A stretch of DNA of 64,000 nt from Bog-159 sp035499555. GTDB taxonomy: Bacteria; Acidobacteriota; Terriglobia; Bryobacterales; Bryobacteraceae. The stretch spans positions 62,001-126,000 of the forward strand of contig DATJYO010000062.1 in assembly GCA_035499555.1 (NCBI GenBank), read 5' to 3'. The position numbers and the translations under genes are program-made. Shown one piece after another: positions 25,948 to 35,955 of the stretch; the stretch's first letter is position 1, and the number at the start of each line of letters is the position of its first letter. The notes beneath the pieces were generated by a model. That model searched no databases, was not told the origin of the DNA, and saw only the letters and a list, made by a program, of their open reading frames with translations.

Positions 25948-27573
25948 GTGGCGAAGCTCAGTTACACGCGCGGGGCTGACATTGCCCTGCTGGAGAAGAC
26001 GATCCCGCAGGCGCTGCGCGATCAGGCCGTCGGAAATCCGCAGCACGACGCGCTGGTCGTGCGTCATCAGAGCGTCCGTTTCACGTGGGCGGAGCTGGAC
26101 GCCGAGGTCACCCGGGTCGCGCGCGGGCTGGTGGGCCTGGGGCTGAAGGCGGGCGACCGGGCCGGCGTCTGGGCGAGCAACTGCGCCGAGTGGGTGCTGC
26201 TGCAGTACGCCGCTCCGCGCGCCGGCGTGACCCTGGTGAATGTCAATCCGGCGTATCGCTCGCACGAACTGCGGTATGTGCTGAAGCATTCGCACATACG
26301 CGCGCTGTTTCTGCATGAGCGCGATGCGCACGCCAACTATCGGGACATACTGGCGGAGTCGCGCAACGGCGACGCCCTGCCCCTGCAGCACGTGATCTGG
26401 GTCGGCACGGAGTCGTGGACCGCGATGTTGGCGGGCGGCGCAGATCTCCCGGAACCGGAACCGGCCAATCCGCACGACGTGGCCAACATTCAGTACACCT
26501 CAGGCACAACCGGCGCGCCGAAAGGCGTGATGCTGACCCACCATAACCTGCTGAACAACGGGTCGGCGATGGCGCAGGGACTGAAAGCTACCGTGGCGGA
26601 CCGTATCTGCGCGCCGGTGCCGCTGTACCACTGTTTCGGATCGGTGATCGGATCGATGGTGTCGGTGACCAGCGGGGCGGCGCTGATCCTGCCATCGGCG
26701 CAGTTCGACGCCAAGGCCACGCTGGAAGCGGTGCACGCCGAGCGCGCCACAGCGCTCTATGGCGTTCCCACCATGTTCATCGCGGAGCTGTCCCATCCGG
26801 AGTTCGACCGCTTCGACCTGACCAGCTTGCGGACCGGGGTGATGGCGGGTTCTCCCTGCCCGATCGAGATCATGCGGCGCGTGGTGGAGCGGATGCACAT
26901 CCCCGAGTTGACGATCGTGTACGGGCAGACGGAGTCGTCGCCGGGGTTGACCATGTCGGAAGCGGACGCGCCGCTGGAGATCCGGGTGACCACGGTGGGC
27001 AAGGCGCTGCCCAACACGGAGATCAAGATTGCCGATCCCGCAACCGGCGAGTGTCTGCCGTTGGGCGAGCAGGGCGAGTTGTGCGCGCGCGGTTACATGG
27101 TGATGAAAGGGTACGATGCCGATCCGGTTTCGACCGCGCAGGCCGTAGATGCCGAGGGCTGGCTGCACACCGGCGATCTGGCGGCGATGCGGCCCGACGG
27201 ATACTTCAGTTTTCGCGGACGCGCCAAGGACACCATCATACGCGGCGGCGAGAACATCTATCCGCGCGAGGTGGAAGACTTCTTGCACACGCATCCGAAG
27301 ATCGCGGACGTCTACCTGGTGGGCCTGCCGGACGCCCGGCTCGGCGAGACCGTACTGGCGTGGATCCAATTGAAGCCCGGCGTAGAGGCCACGGCGGAAG
27401 AGATCCGAGAGTTCTGCCGCGGCAAGATCGCGTATTTCAAGATACCGCAGTACATCCGGTTTGTGGACGACTTTCCCATGACCGTGAGCAAGAAAGTCCA
27501 GAAGTTCCTGATCAGAGAGCAGGAAATCCGCGAACGCGGGTTGGAAGCGGTGGCGCACACGGCCACGGCATAG
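25948..27573 (+). CDS. AMP-binding acyl-CoA synthetase
   Basis: 541 residues from GTG 25948. ANL-superfamily motifs are complete: YTSGTTGAPKGVMLTH (P-loop), YGQTESSPG, WLHTGDLAAM, RGRAKDTIIRGGENIYPREV (hinge) and the catalytic lysine in FPMTVSKKVQKF. This is closest to the medium/short-chain fatty-acyl-CoA ligase group that activates a carboxylate with ATP and transfers it to CoA. No beta-oxidation genes are adjacent, so the substrate is undetermined. It is a monocistronic gene between remnants and a glycosidase. Confidence 0.92.
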   Translation: MAKLSYTRGADIALLEKTIPQALRDQAVGNPQHDALVVRHQSVRFTWAELDAEVTRVARGLVGLGLKAGDRAGVWASNCAEWVLLQYAAPRAGVTLVNVNPAYRSHELRYVLKHSHIRALFLHERDAHANYRDILAESRNGDALPLQHVIWVGTESWTAMLAGGADLPEPEPANPHDVANIQYTSGTTGAPKGVMLTHHNLLNNGSAMAQGLKATVADRICAPVPLYHCFGSVIGSMVSVTSGAALILPSAQFDAKATLEAVHAERATALYGVPTMFIAELSHPEFDRFDLTSLRTGVMAGSPCPIEIMRRVVERMHIPELTIVYGQTESSPGLTMSEADAPLEIRVTTVGKALPNTEIKIADPATGECLPLGEQGELCARGYMVMKGYDADPVSTAQAVDAEGWLHTGDLAAMRPDGYFSFRGRAKDTIIRGGENIYPREVEDFLHTHPKIADVYLVGLPDARLGETVLAWIQLKPGVEATAEEIREFCRGKIAYFKIPQYIRFVDDFPMTVSKKVQKFLIREQEIRERGLEAVAHTATA

Positions 27574-27635
27574 GGCGGCGTCCTGCCATGCGCTGTTCCG
27601 GCGGCCGCGCGTTATGATGGTTCGGGGTTTTGCGC

Positions 27636-29126
27636 ATGTGCCGCCATCCATTCCTTCTGTTACTTGCCGCCGTTGGTCTTTGGGCGGCGGATAAGCCCGT
27701 CAAGATCGCGGTTCAGTGGGACCGCGCGATCCGCGTCTTACGGACCGAGCCGACGCTGTTGCTGGGCGCCTCGCCCATGACCATGCGCGGCACGCCGCTT
27801 CACGACCAGATCCTGCAGCGGGTGAAGGATCTTGGCGCCAACGATGTGCGATACACGGGGACCGGGTACCTGTTTCCCCACATGGGCATTGCGGAACTGG
27901 ATCCTCCCACCGCCACGGCCACCTCGTGGGACTTCTCGCATATCGACCCGGTCACCGAAGACGCTCTCAACGCACTGGCGGGGCATCCCGTAGTTCTGAA
28001 TTTCACCACGATCCCGGAGTGGATGTTCAAGACGCCGAAACCGGTCGCCTATCCGGCGGACCTGACGAAGTTCGACTGGGACTACGAGCAGGGCAAGGAG
28101 CTGCGCGATCCCACTTTGCGCGAGGTGGCCGATTACTTCGCGCGCGTGGTGAGCTGGTACGTGAAAGGCGGCTTCACGGACGAGCTGGGGAAGTGGCACG
28201 GATCGGGGCATCACTACAAAGTGGACTACTGGGAGGTCTTCAACGAGCCGGACATCGAACACGGTTTCAGCGTGGAGACCTACACCAGGCTCTACGATGC
28301 CGTGGTGGAAGCGATTCATAAGGTCTCGCCGCAGACCAAGTTCGTCGGCATTTCGCATTCCTATATCGGCGCACACCCCGAGTACATCACCTACTTCCTG
28401 AATCCGAAGAATCACAAGCCCGGCATTCCGCTGGACATGATCTCGTACCACTTCTATGCCGTACCGAATCCCGACGAACCTGCCGAGGCACAGCAGTTCA
28501 CTTACTTCTACCAGGCCGACCGCTTCCTGGAGGACGCCGGCTACATTGAAGCCATCCGCAAGATGCTCTCTCCGGGAACCGGCACGATGGTGAACGAGAT
28601 CGGCACCATGCTTCCGGACGACTGGACGCAGACGAGCCCCGATTATGTCTTCAAGCCCATTCGGCCGTCGTATTGGAGCCTGTCGGCTGCCACCTTCGCT
28701 TACGTCTATGTGGGACTGGCGCGGCTGGCTATCGACGCGGCGGGAGAGTCGTCCATTCCCAATGCGCCGGGCATGTGGCCGAGCATCGCCATGCTGGATT
28801 GGGACACGGCGAAACCGAATGCGCGATATTGGGCGCTCAAGCTGATCATCGATCACTTCCGGCCGGGCGATATGTTGGTGGAGACCTCCAGCGACTCCGG
28901 ATACGTGACGGCGCAAGCGTTCCTGGGTCCGCGCGGCGAACGAAAGCTGCTGTTGATCAACAAACGCGAACGGGCATTCACGGTGGACCTGCCGGAGCCC
29001 GCCGGAGGGAAGCTCCAGACGATCGACCTCACGACCGGCTCGAACCCGCCGGCTACCAGCTCGATCGCGGGCAGCAGCATCCAGCTCGGCGGATTCGGAG
29101 TAGCGGCAGTGACTCTATCGAAGTGA
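27636..29126 (+). CDS. exported clan GH-A glycosidase (GH39-like)
   Basis: 496 residues from ATG 27636 with signal peptide ending LWAADK. The TIM barrel shows the clan-A acid/base Glu in YWEVFNEPDIEHGF and a probable nucleophile in GTMVNEIGTML. The order WY.KGGFTDELG, then NEP, resembles GH39 xylosidase/iduronidase-like proteins, but the family assignment is tentative. A C-terminal beta domain begins about residue 425. It fits with the two upstream arabinofuranosidases in plant polysaccharide degradation. The gene converges with treS. Confidence 0.8.
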   Translation: MCRHPFLLLLAAVGLWAADKPVKIAVQWDRAIRVLRTEPTLLLGASPMTMRGTPLHDQILQRVKDLGANDVRYTGTGYLFPHMGIAELDPPTATATSWDFSHIDPVTEDALNALAGHPVVLNFTTIPEWMFKTPKPVAYPADLTKFDWDYEQGKELRDPTLREVADYFARVVSWYVKGGFTDELGKWHGSGHHYKVDYWEVFNEPDIEHGFSVETYTRLYDAVVEAIHKVSPQTKFVGISHSYIGAHPEYITYFLNPKNHKPGIPLDMISYHFYAVPNPDEPAEAQQFTYFYQADRFLEDAGYIEAIRKMLSPGTGTMVNEIGTMLPDDWTQTSPDYVFKPIRPSYWSLSAATFAYVYVGLARLAIDAAGESSIPNAPGMWPSIAMLDWDTAKPNARYWALKLIIDHFRPGDMLVETSSDSGYVTAQAFLGPRGERKLLLINKRERAFTVDLPEPAGGKLQTIDLTTGSNPPATSSIAGSSIQLGGFGVAAVTLSK

Positions 29127-29133
29127 GGGCCGG

Positions 29134-32100
29134 TCACAGATCCAGGATCTCCAGCAGGCCTTGGACCGGGATGTGCACCTGGCCGCTGTTTTGGGTCAGC
29201 TCATGCCGCAACTCTTCCAGGGCTTCCTCGAGCAGGTAGAATCGCAGCAGCAGACGCATCTCTTCCGCGGTACCCGGCAGAAAAGCGGCGCGGCCGGCCG
29301 TATCGAGATAGCCGGCCAGGAATAACGCACTCGCCCAGCGGGACCAACAACCGGCCCATCCACGCAGCGATTCGGCGGCATCCTGGTGCGGGATCACACC
29401 GGGGATCTGACCCAGCAGCGCGGCATGCGCGGCGCGGTCGAGCGAGCGCAGCATGCAGGCCACATCGCGCAGGGGGCAGAACTTTCGGCGGCGCTGGCCG
29501 ACCGGACGAGACGGGTCGCCCTCGAAGTCGATGATGACGAAATCCTTGCCGGTGTGCAGCACCTGGCCCAAGTGATAGTCGCCATGATTTCGGATACGCA
29601 TGAGACTGATGCGGCAATCGCGCACCGTCTGGAGCCGGGCATGCACCTCCGCTTCCCGCCGGATCAGCTCGCCGGCGACGGCTTGCGCAGCCTGCGGAAG
29701 CGGCCCGGCCTTCAGGAGTTCGAAGGCGCGCATGGAAAGAACGCGGACGCCGTGGTACAGCGAGTTGCGGTGGAAATCGGAGAACGGCTCCGGCGCGAAA
29801 TCCGGTTCATCGGGATGGCTTGCCAGGGCCAGGTGCATTTCGGCGGTCCGCTTCCCCAGCAGGCGCGCCATCTCCACGTAATCGCCGAGCAGTTCGACCA
29901 CCGCGGGCGCTGTTTCGATCCGCGTCGCGATCGGCAGAGCTTCGGGAACGGGGATATCCGCCACACCGGAGGTCTGAGTGAAAGCGCGATCGAAGAACAG
30001 GCTCAGGCTGTCCATGGTGTATTGCCAGCCGGTGGCCTCGAACCGCACGCGGCTTTCCAGGATGCCGAGCGTGATGGGATCCCGGTCCGCGGGCCGATAT
30101 TCCAGCCAGCCGGCGATGCGCGGCACGTGCGCGAAGCCGGCGCGCTCGGTCAGAAATCGTTCCGCGCTCAACTCGGGGGTGCCTTCCGGATCGACCTTGC
30201 GGAAGAGTTTCAGGAAGAAGCGGTCGCCGAAGGTGAGGGCGGAGTGGTTGTAATCGCCGTGCACCGGGTTGGCCGACAATTGCGGGCGGTCGGCGCCCCA
30301 GATCTCGCGAAACGCCGGCGTATGCGCGGCGCAGATCTCGCCACTGCGGCCCTTGACGCGGCGGCGCCGCGCGATAGCGTTGAGCAGGAAAATGCCGAAT
30401 TGCGGATCGCAGAGGGCGCTGTAAAGGACGCCGGTGCTGCCGTCGGCGTGCTGCAACCGCGCCAGCAGGTATTCCGGGTATTGACGAGAGACCTCCTCGG
30501 CTTTCTCACCCTGCGCCACGGACAGGAGCAACGTGTAGAGGTCGGGCTCGCCCTGGTAATAATGAACGCGCAGCAGCAGGATGTGCGCCGCGCAATCGGG
30601 CAGCCGGAACACGTCGATGACCTCGGCTTGGCGCACGGCTTGCGTCTTGTTCAGATACCAGCGCCGCTTGCGCAGGAACGACGGCATGAGCGAGGCAAAC
30701 GACGCCTCCACGCGCGCGGAGAAGACGTCGGTCCAGGACTCGATGGTGAACAGCGGCACGGCGGGCGTACCGGGAGCCGGGTGCGTGCCGTCGTCCAGCG
30801 CCTTGGGTTCCAGTTGGAACCAGAAGAACGAATGCGGCCCGAGGGAGACAAAGTAAGGCTTGTCGGAGATGGCGGGGAAATGAGTACGCCCAAACATCTC
30901 GATCGGCGTCATGCCGTGGAATTCGTCCAATGGGATTTCAGCGCCTTGCACGAATCGCGAGAGGTTAGCCACCACCAGGACGCGTTCGCCCTCATATTCG
31001 CGGACGAAGGCCAGCACGCGGCGATTGTCCGGATGCAGAAGGGTCAGATTGCCGCGGCTCAGCGCGCGAGACATCTTGCGCAGTTGGATGAGGCGCTTGG
31101 TCCACCACAGCAGGGAGTGAGGATTGCCCTGCTGGGCCTCGACGTTGATGGCTTCGAAATGGTATTCGGGATCGATGATGACCGGCAGATAGAGCCGCTG
31201 CGGATTGGCGCGCGAGAATCCGGCGTTCCGGTCGGAGCTCCACTGCATGGGCGTGCGCACGCCATTGCGATCGCCGAGATAGAAGTTGTCGCCCATACCG
31301 ATCTCGTCGCCGTAGTAGATGACGGGCGTTCCGGGAAGCGAAAACAGCAGGGAATTCATCAGCTCGATACGGCGCCGGTCGTTGCCGAGCAGGGGCGCCA
31401 GCCGCCGGCGGATACCCAGGTTGAGGCGCATTTTACGGTCCTGGGCATAGACGTGATACATGTAGTCGCGCTCTTCATCGGTGACCATTTCGAGGGTCAG
31501 CTCATCGTGATTGCGCAGGAACAGGGCCCACTGGCAATTCTCCGGAATGGCGGGGGTGAGCTGCAGAATATCGGTGATGGGGAACCGGTCTTCGGCCCGC
31601 ATGGCCATGAACAGGCGCGGCATCAGCGGAAAATGGAAGGCCATATGGCACTCGTCGCCCTGGCCGAAGTAAGCGATGGCATCCTCGGGCCACTGGTTGG
31701 CCTCCGCCAGGATCAGGCGGCCGGGATACTTGCGGTCCAGGTGCTGGCGCAGTTGCTTCAGGAACGCATGCGTCTCCGCCAGATTCTCGCAATTGGTGCC
31801 TTCGCGTTCGTACAGGTACGGCACGGCGTCGAGGCGAAAACCGTCCACGCCCATATCGAGCCAGAACTCCATGGCCTTGAGGACGGCCGCGCGCACCTCC
31901 GGGCTGTCGTAATTCAGGTCCGGCTGATGGGAGTAGAAGCGGTGCCAATAATACGACTTGGCCACCGGGTCCCACGACCAGTTAGAGGATTCGAAATCGC
32001 GGAAGATGATGCGTGCGTCGCGATACTTATCGGGAGAGTCGCTCCAGACGTAGAAGTTGCGCCAGACGGACCGCGGCGGCGCGCGGCGGGAACGCTGGAA

Positions 32101-32433
32101 CCAGGGGTGCTGGTCGGAGGTGTGATTCAGCACCAGCTCGGTGATCACGCGGAGTCCGCGGCGATGGGCTTCCTTCAGGAAGGTGTGAAAATCGCGGAGC
32201 GTGCCGTAGGCGGGATGGACGCCGGTGTAATCGGAGATGTCGTAGCCGTCATCGCGCCAGGGCGAGGGATTGAACGGGAGCAGCCAGATGGCGGTGACGC
32301 CCAGATCGCGCAGGTAATCGAGCTTCTGGGTAAGGCCCGCGAAGTCGCCCATGCCGTCGTCGCCGCTGTCGGAGAACGCCCGGACATGCAATTCGTAGAG
32401 AACAGCTTCTTTGTACCAGACCGAATCCGGCAT
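29134..32433 (-). CDS. treS: trehalose synthase - maltokinase fusion
   Basis: 1099 residues. Residues 1 to about 545 are a GH13 trehalose synthase: DDGYDISDYTGVHPAYGT, ELVLNHTSDQHPWF, the nucleophile Asp in GFRLDAVPYLYERE, the acid/base Glu in LILAEANQWPED, and FLRNHDELTLEMV. Residues about 560-1099 are a maltokinase (Pep2/Mak) of the aminoglycoside-phosphotransferase fold, with NPVHGDYNHSALTFG, HGDYHLGQVLHTGKDFVIID and FEGDP carrying the catalytic Asp and metal ligands. The fused enzyme converts trehalose to maltose and phosphorylates it to maltose-1-phosphate, the GlgE donor. GlgE and GlgB are not in this window. The gene stands alone on the minus strand. Confidence 0.95.
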   Translation of the reverse strand: MPDSVWYKEAVLYELHVRAFSDSGDDGMGDFAGLTQKLDYLRDLGVTAIWLLPFNPSPWRDDGYDISDYTGVHPAYGTLRDFHTFLKEAHRRGLRVITELVLNHTSDQHPWFQRSRRAPPRSVWRNFYVWSDSPDKYRDARIIFRDFESSNWSWDPVAKSYYWHRFYSHQPDLNYDSPEVRAAVLKAMEFWLDMGVDGFRLDAVPYLYEREGTNCENLAETHAFLKQLRQHLDRKYPGRLILAEANQWPEDAIAYFGQGDECHMAFHFPLMPRLFMAMRAEDRFPITDILQLTPAIPENCQWALFLRNHDELTLEMVTDEERDYMYHVYAQDRKMRLNLGIRRRLAPLLGNDRRRIELMNSLLFSLPGTPVIYYGDEIGMGDNFYLGDRNGVRTPMQWSSDRNAGFSRANPQRLYLPVIIDPEYHFEAINVEAQQGNPHSLLWWTKRLIQLRKMSRALSRGNLTLLHPDNRRVLAFVREYEGERVLVVANLSRFVQGAEIPLDEFHGMTPIEMFGRTHFPAISDKPYFVSLGPHSFFWFQLEPKALDDGTHPAPGTPAVPLFTIESWTDVFSARVEASFASLMPSFLRKRRWYLNKTQAVRQAEVIDVFRLPDCAAHILLLRVHYYQGEPDLYTLLLSVAQGEKAEEVSRQYPEYLLARLQHADGSTGVLYSALCDPQFGIFLLNAIARRRRVKGRSGEICAAHTPAFREIWGADRPQLSANPVHGDYNHSALTFGDRFFLKLFRKVDPEGTPELSAERFLTERAGFAHVPRIAGWLEYRPADRDPITLGILESRVRFEATGWQYTMDSLSLFFDRAFTQTSGVADIPVPEALPIATRIETAPAVVELLGDYVEMARLLGKRTAEMHLALASHPDEPDFAPEPFSDFHRNSLYHGVRVLSMRAFELLKAGPLPQAAQAVAGELIRREAEVHARLQTVRDCRISLMRIRNHGDYHLGQVLHTGKDFVIIDFEGDPSRPVGQRRRKFCPLRDVACMLRSLDRAAHAALLGQIPGVIPHQDAAESLRGWAGCWSRWASALFLAGYLDTAGRAAFLPGTAEEMRLLLRFYLLEEALEELRHELTQNSGQVHIPVQGLLEILDL

Positions 32434-32604
32434 GCGCGTCGATCAAGGCTCATTCCGGCGTACTCTTGGATCATTCCGAATCCCGCCGGTGGAATCATTC
32501 GCGTGCAACGATCAGCGCTGAGCGCTACTTCATTTTATCCTGGCCGGAGATCGACGTTAAGTGGGGCGATGCCCGCCGCGAAGGGCAGGCATCGCCACAG
32601 AAAT

Positions 32605-33180
32605 CTACTGCAGGTAAATGCTGGCCGACGCTTTGGCTTTTCCGCTGCCAACCACGTCGAGCACATTGATGGTTGCCGCCCCCGGAACCGCACCGGTAAA
32701 CGTCACGCCATCGACCCAAACCACCCACACGCCGGGCGTAATCGTTCCGATGCCGCCCTGCAACGAATAGACCGTAGTGGAACCCTGCTTCACCGCCACC
32801 GCCACCGCACCCGGGCCCGTCCCATTGGTTTCGAACGTCCAATAAATCTGAGCGCATGCGCTACAGGCTGACGAGACATCGCCAACCGAGGGTACCGCAA
32901 CCACGAGGCCTCCGGCCGGAATGCTGGTGCAGTCGGCGCCGAAGCCAGTGAAGCATGGCCAGGTATCGGCACCACCGCTATCAGCCAACGGGAATCCGAT
33001 ACTGAGTATCCCTGGCAACACCACGGTTGAGGCAGCATGTACCGCGCTGCCCGATGCGAGGCGCGCCATATGAATGTGAGGGTTAACCGCATCTTGCGCG
33101 CGCAGGGCTTGCTGTCCGCCTACGCCGAAGACCAGTATCACAGCCAAGGCACACAACCAGAATGTGCGAATCTTTGTCAT
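32605..33180 (-). CDS. small exported hypothetical protein
   Basis: 191 residues from ATG 33180, with GGAGGAG nine bases upstream. A signal peptide ends LRAQD. The mature part is beta-rich, low in charge, with four cysteines (PCFTGFGADC and ACSACAQ), and ends SIYLQ. The family is not recognised. It may form a cell-surface or secreted beta-sandwich. It is isolated between treS and the duplicated permease. Confidence 0.72.
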   Translation of the reverse strand: MTKIRTFWLCALAVILVFGVGGQQALRAQDAVNPHIHMARLASGSAVHAASTVVLPGILSIGFPLADSGGADTWPCFTGFGADCTSIPAGGLVVAVPSVGDVSSACSACAQIYWTFETNGTGPGAVAVAVKQGSTTVYSLQGGIGTITPGVWVVWVDGVTFTGAVPGAATINVLDVVGSGKAKASASIYLQ

Positions 33181-33418
33181 CCGTCTAAGCTCCTCCAATT
33201 GAAGTTAGCAACAGTATCTATGTTGCAATGTGCACAAATCAGTATGCACCTGCCCGCAGAGTCTGTCAATGAGAAGCTGTACATGAGAGGACATGAATTA
33301 ACAAGATCCGCCGGCAGAGCGAAGACGATCACAGAATCGGGGATTTGCCCGTCAGCCATCGGATTAGGAAGCGAATCGAATAATGCTTGCGTGTTCGGAT
33401 TAGTTCGCGCGACCGGAG

Positions 33419-35854
33419 TCAATCCTGGCGCAGCGCCACTACCGGGTCAACGCGCATGGCGCGCCGCGCCGGAAAGAGTCCCGACCCGACCACAATCGCG
33501 ACTAATACGATGGCCACGGCGCCGACGATTTCAGGATCGAGCGGTTTCACACCGAACAGGAACCTGGCGAGGAAACGCGAAATCGCCATAGTCGCGCCCA
33601 ACCCGATCGCGGCCCCGGCGATCGCCAGCAGGAGTGACTCGCGCGCCACCATCGCGAGGACCGAGGCCGGGGTGGCTCCCAGGGCCATGCGAATCCCGAT
33701 CTCCCTGGTTCTGCGCGTGACCGCATAGGATGCCAGCCCGAACACTCCCACGGCCGCCAGCGTGACGGCCAAGCCGGCGAACAGCGACAGGAGCAGAGTG
33801 TTGAGACGCCGCGCCGCGAGACTGTGCTCTACCAGACGTTCCATGGTCTCGACGGCGGCAACCGGCTGGTTTTTGTCGATATCGGCGACGGCGCGCCGCA
33901 CCGCCGCAACGACAGCCACGGGATCGCCGGTTGTACGGACGGCGAGCACGTTGAACCTGCCCATGGCGGCACCCTGGCTGGACTCCGGCAATTGCTCGTT
34001 CAGGGCGTAAATCTGGCGCCTGGCGGGCCGTTCCGGCGAATCCTGCCGCACGTCTTTGGCGATTCCGACAATGGTGAACCAGGTATTGTCGAATCGGATG
34101 CGCTTGCCGAGGGCTTCCCGCCGCGGCCACCAATCGCGGGCCAGGGATTCGCTGACGATGGCGACCGGCGGGCCGGCCGGCGTGTCATCGTCGCCGAAGT
34201 ACCGGCCGGCAACCAGAGGAATGCCGATGGCCCGCAGATAGTCCCGGCTAACATTCGCGTAGGAAGCGAAGGGACTCTCGCGCTCCGTTTCGGGCCGTCC
34301 CGCGACGACGAATCCCGTGCCTTGCATGATGATGCCCAGCGGCAGCGACGACACCGTGCCGGCGTACTCGACGCCGGGCAAGGCACAGACGCGGCGCAGC
34401 AGTTCCTGGCGGAAGGCGCGCACGCGATGCGCGTCCGGATAAGCACGGCTGGACAACTGCAGGCGCATGGTGAGAGTATCTTTCCGGAATCCGAGATCTA
34501 CATGCCACGCCCGCCGCAGGCTTTCGAGCAGCAGCCCGGCGCTGCTCAGCAGGACCAGAGCCAAGGCCACTTCGACCGTCACCAGAAAGCGGGAGGTGCG
34601 GTGGCGCGGGGAAAGCACGCGGCGTCCGGCGGCCAGGTCCAGGGCGGCGCCGGGCCGCAGCGCGGGCACCGTCCCGAACAGCAACCCGGTGAGGAGCGAG
34701 GCGGCCGCCGCGAACACGAGCACAGGGAAGCTCAAGCCGATTTCGGGGGCCCGCGGCATGCCGGCCGGAAGCACGGATTTGAGCGGCGGCAGAGCGAGGA
34801 ACGCCAGCAGCACTCCGGCGCCGCCGCCGATCACGGCCAGCACGGCGCTTTCGGTGAGAAGCTGACGCGCCAACCGGCTCCACGTCCCGCCCAGGGCGCG
34901 GCGGACGGCCATTTCGTGCGCGCGGCCCGCGGCGCGCGCCATGAGCAGATTGGCCATATTCCCACAGGCGATCAGCAGGACCAGCGAAGCCGCCGCCATT
35001 ACCAACAGGAGCGCCGGCCGGACATTTTCCAACTGTCTGACGTCGGTGAGGCTGCCGACTCGCACTCCCCATCCGCCGACTTCCCGCGGATAGGCGGCCG
35101 CCAGCCGGGCGGCGACGGTGTCCATTTCCGCCCGCGCGCGGGGGAGCGAAGCGTCCGGCTTCAGGCGCGCGATCACATCCAGCGCATGGCTGTCGCGAGA
35201 ATGCTGCTCCTCGGCGGCCAGATTCAGAGACAGCCAGACCACGGGGCGATAGTCGGCGGACCCCATGGGTGGGAACTCGAATCCGGCGGGCATTACGCCG
35301 GCGATGGTGAAGGTCTCGCCGTCCACCTGAAGCGGGCGCCCCACCACGGCGGGGTCGCCGCCGAAGCGCGCTTGCCACCAGCGATAGCCGATCAGAGCCT
35401 GACGCCGGCCGGCGCCCAGATCGGCATCGGCGTCCATGGGGCGGCCGAGTAACGGACGCGCGCCCAGCATGCCGAACAGGTTTGCCGAAACGCGGTGCGC
35501 GATGACTTCCGCAGCGCCTTCGCTGCCGGTGACATTCACCTGGTGGGTATAGCGATGGACCCCGAAGGCCGCAAAGACGGTGGTTTGAGTCTTCCAGTCG
35601 AGCAGGTTCGGGTAGGACGTGCCGCCCAGGAAGCGGTGACCGGTGAGCTGTTGCATGCTCAGATCCACCAGGCGGTCCGGATGCGCGTACGGGGCGGGCG
35701 CGAGCCAGACGGCATAGAGCACGCTGAAGATGGCGGTGTTGGCGCCGATCCCCAAGGCCAGGGTGAGCAGGGCCACGGCGGTGAATCCCGGCGCGCGCCG
35801 CATGCCGTGCAGGGCGTAGCGCGCATCGCGGAGTAAGTCCAGCGACAGGCTCAT
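33419..35854 (-). CDS. MacB-like duplicated orphan permease (ADOP family)
   Basis: 811 residues; ATG 35854 is preferred to an upstream TTG. The N-terminus, LRDARYALHGMRRAPGFTAV followed by ALLTLALGIGANTAIFSVLY, is the signature of the acidobacterial duplicated orphan permeases. Two FtsX-type units follow in series, each with a periplasmic MacB_PCD domain and three helices: NMANLLMARAAGRAHEMAVR in the first and SYAVTRRTREIGIRMALG in the second, ending MRVDPVVALRQD. No ATPase is adjacent, as is usual for this family, and there is no PadR regulator next door. Its transported substrate is unknown. Confidence 0.92.
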   Translation of the reverse strand: MSLSLDLLRDARYALHGMRRAPGFTAVALLTLALGIGANTAIFSVLYAVWLAPAPYAHPDRLVDLSMQQLTGHRFLGGTSYPNLLDWKTQTTVFAAFGVHRYTHQVNVTGSEGAAEVIAHRVSANLFGMLGARPLLGRPMDADADLGAGRRQALIGYRWWQARFGGDPAVVGRPLQVDGETFTIAGVMPAGFEFPPMGSADYRPVVWLSLNLAAEEQHSRDSHALDVIARLKPDASLPRARAEMDTVAARLAAAYPREVGGWGVRVGSLTDVRQLENVRPALLLVMAAASLVLLIACGNMANLLMARAAGRAHEMAVRRALGGTWSRLARQLLTESAVLAVIGGGAGVLLAFLALPPLKSVLPAGMPRAPEIGLSFPVLVFAAAASLLTGLLFGTVPALRPGAALDLAAGRRVLSPRHRTSRFLVTVEVALALVLLSSAGLLLESLRRAWHVDLGFRKDTLTMRLQLSSRAYPDAHRVRAFRQELLRRVCALPGVEYAGTVSSLPLGIIMQGTGFVVAGRPETERESPFASYANVSRDYLRAIGIPLVAGRYFGDDDTPAGPPVAIVSESLARDWWPRREALGKRIRFDNTWFTIVGIAKDVRQDSPERPARRQIYALNEQLPESSQGAAMGRFNVLAVRTTGDPVAVVAAVRRAVADIDKNQPVAAVETMERLVEHSLAARRLNTLLLSLFAGLAVTLAAVGVFGLASYAVTRRTREIGIRMALGATPASVLAMVARESLLLAIAGAAIGLGATMAISRFLARFLFGVKPLDPEIVGAVAIVLVAIVVGSGLFPARRAMRVDPVVALRQD

Positions 35855-35955
35855 ATGCTTATTCAAATAACGCGGGGCAAGGGCACATCGTTCAAGTAAA
35901 TCTGCGACTGGGCCGCGGCCTGGTCCTAACTGCTTATCCTAAGTTCGCCGGCAAT

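Noticed and set aside
29386..32871. A 1,161-codon open frame on the plus strand opposite treS
   Set aside because: It is the mirror image of a strongly supported TreS-maltokinase gene in GC-rich DNA, has no ribosome-binding site, and its sequence is rich in Arg, Ala and Gln with no domain.
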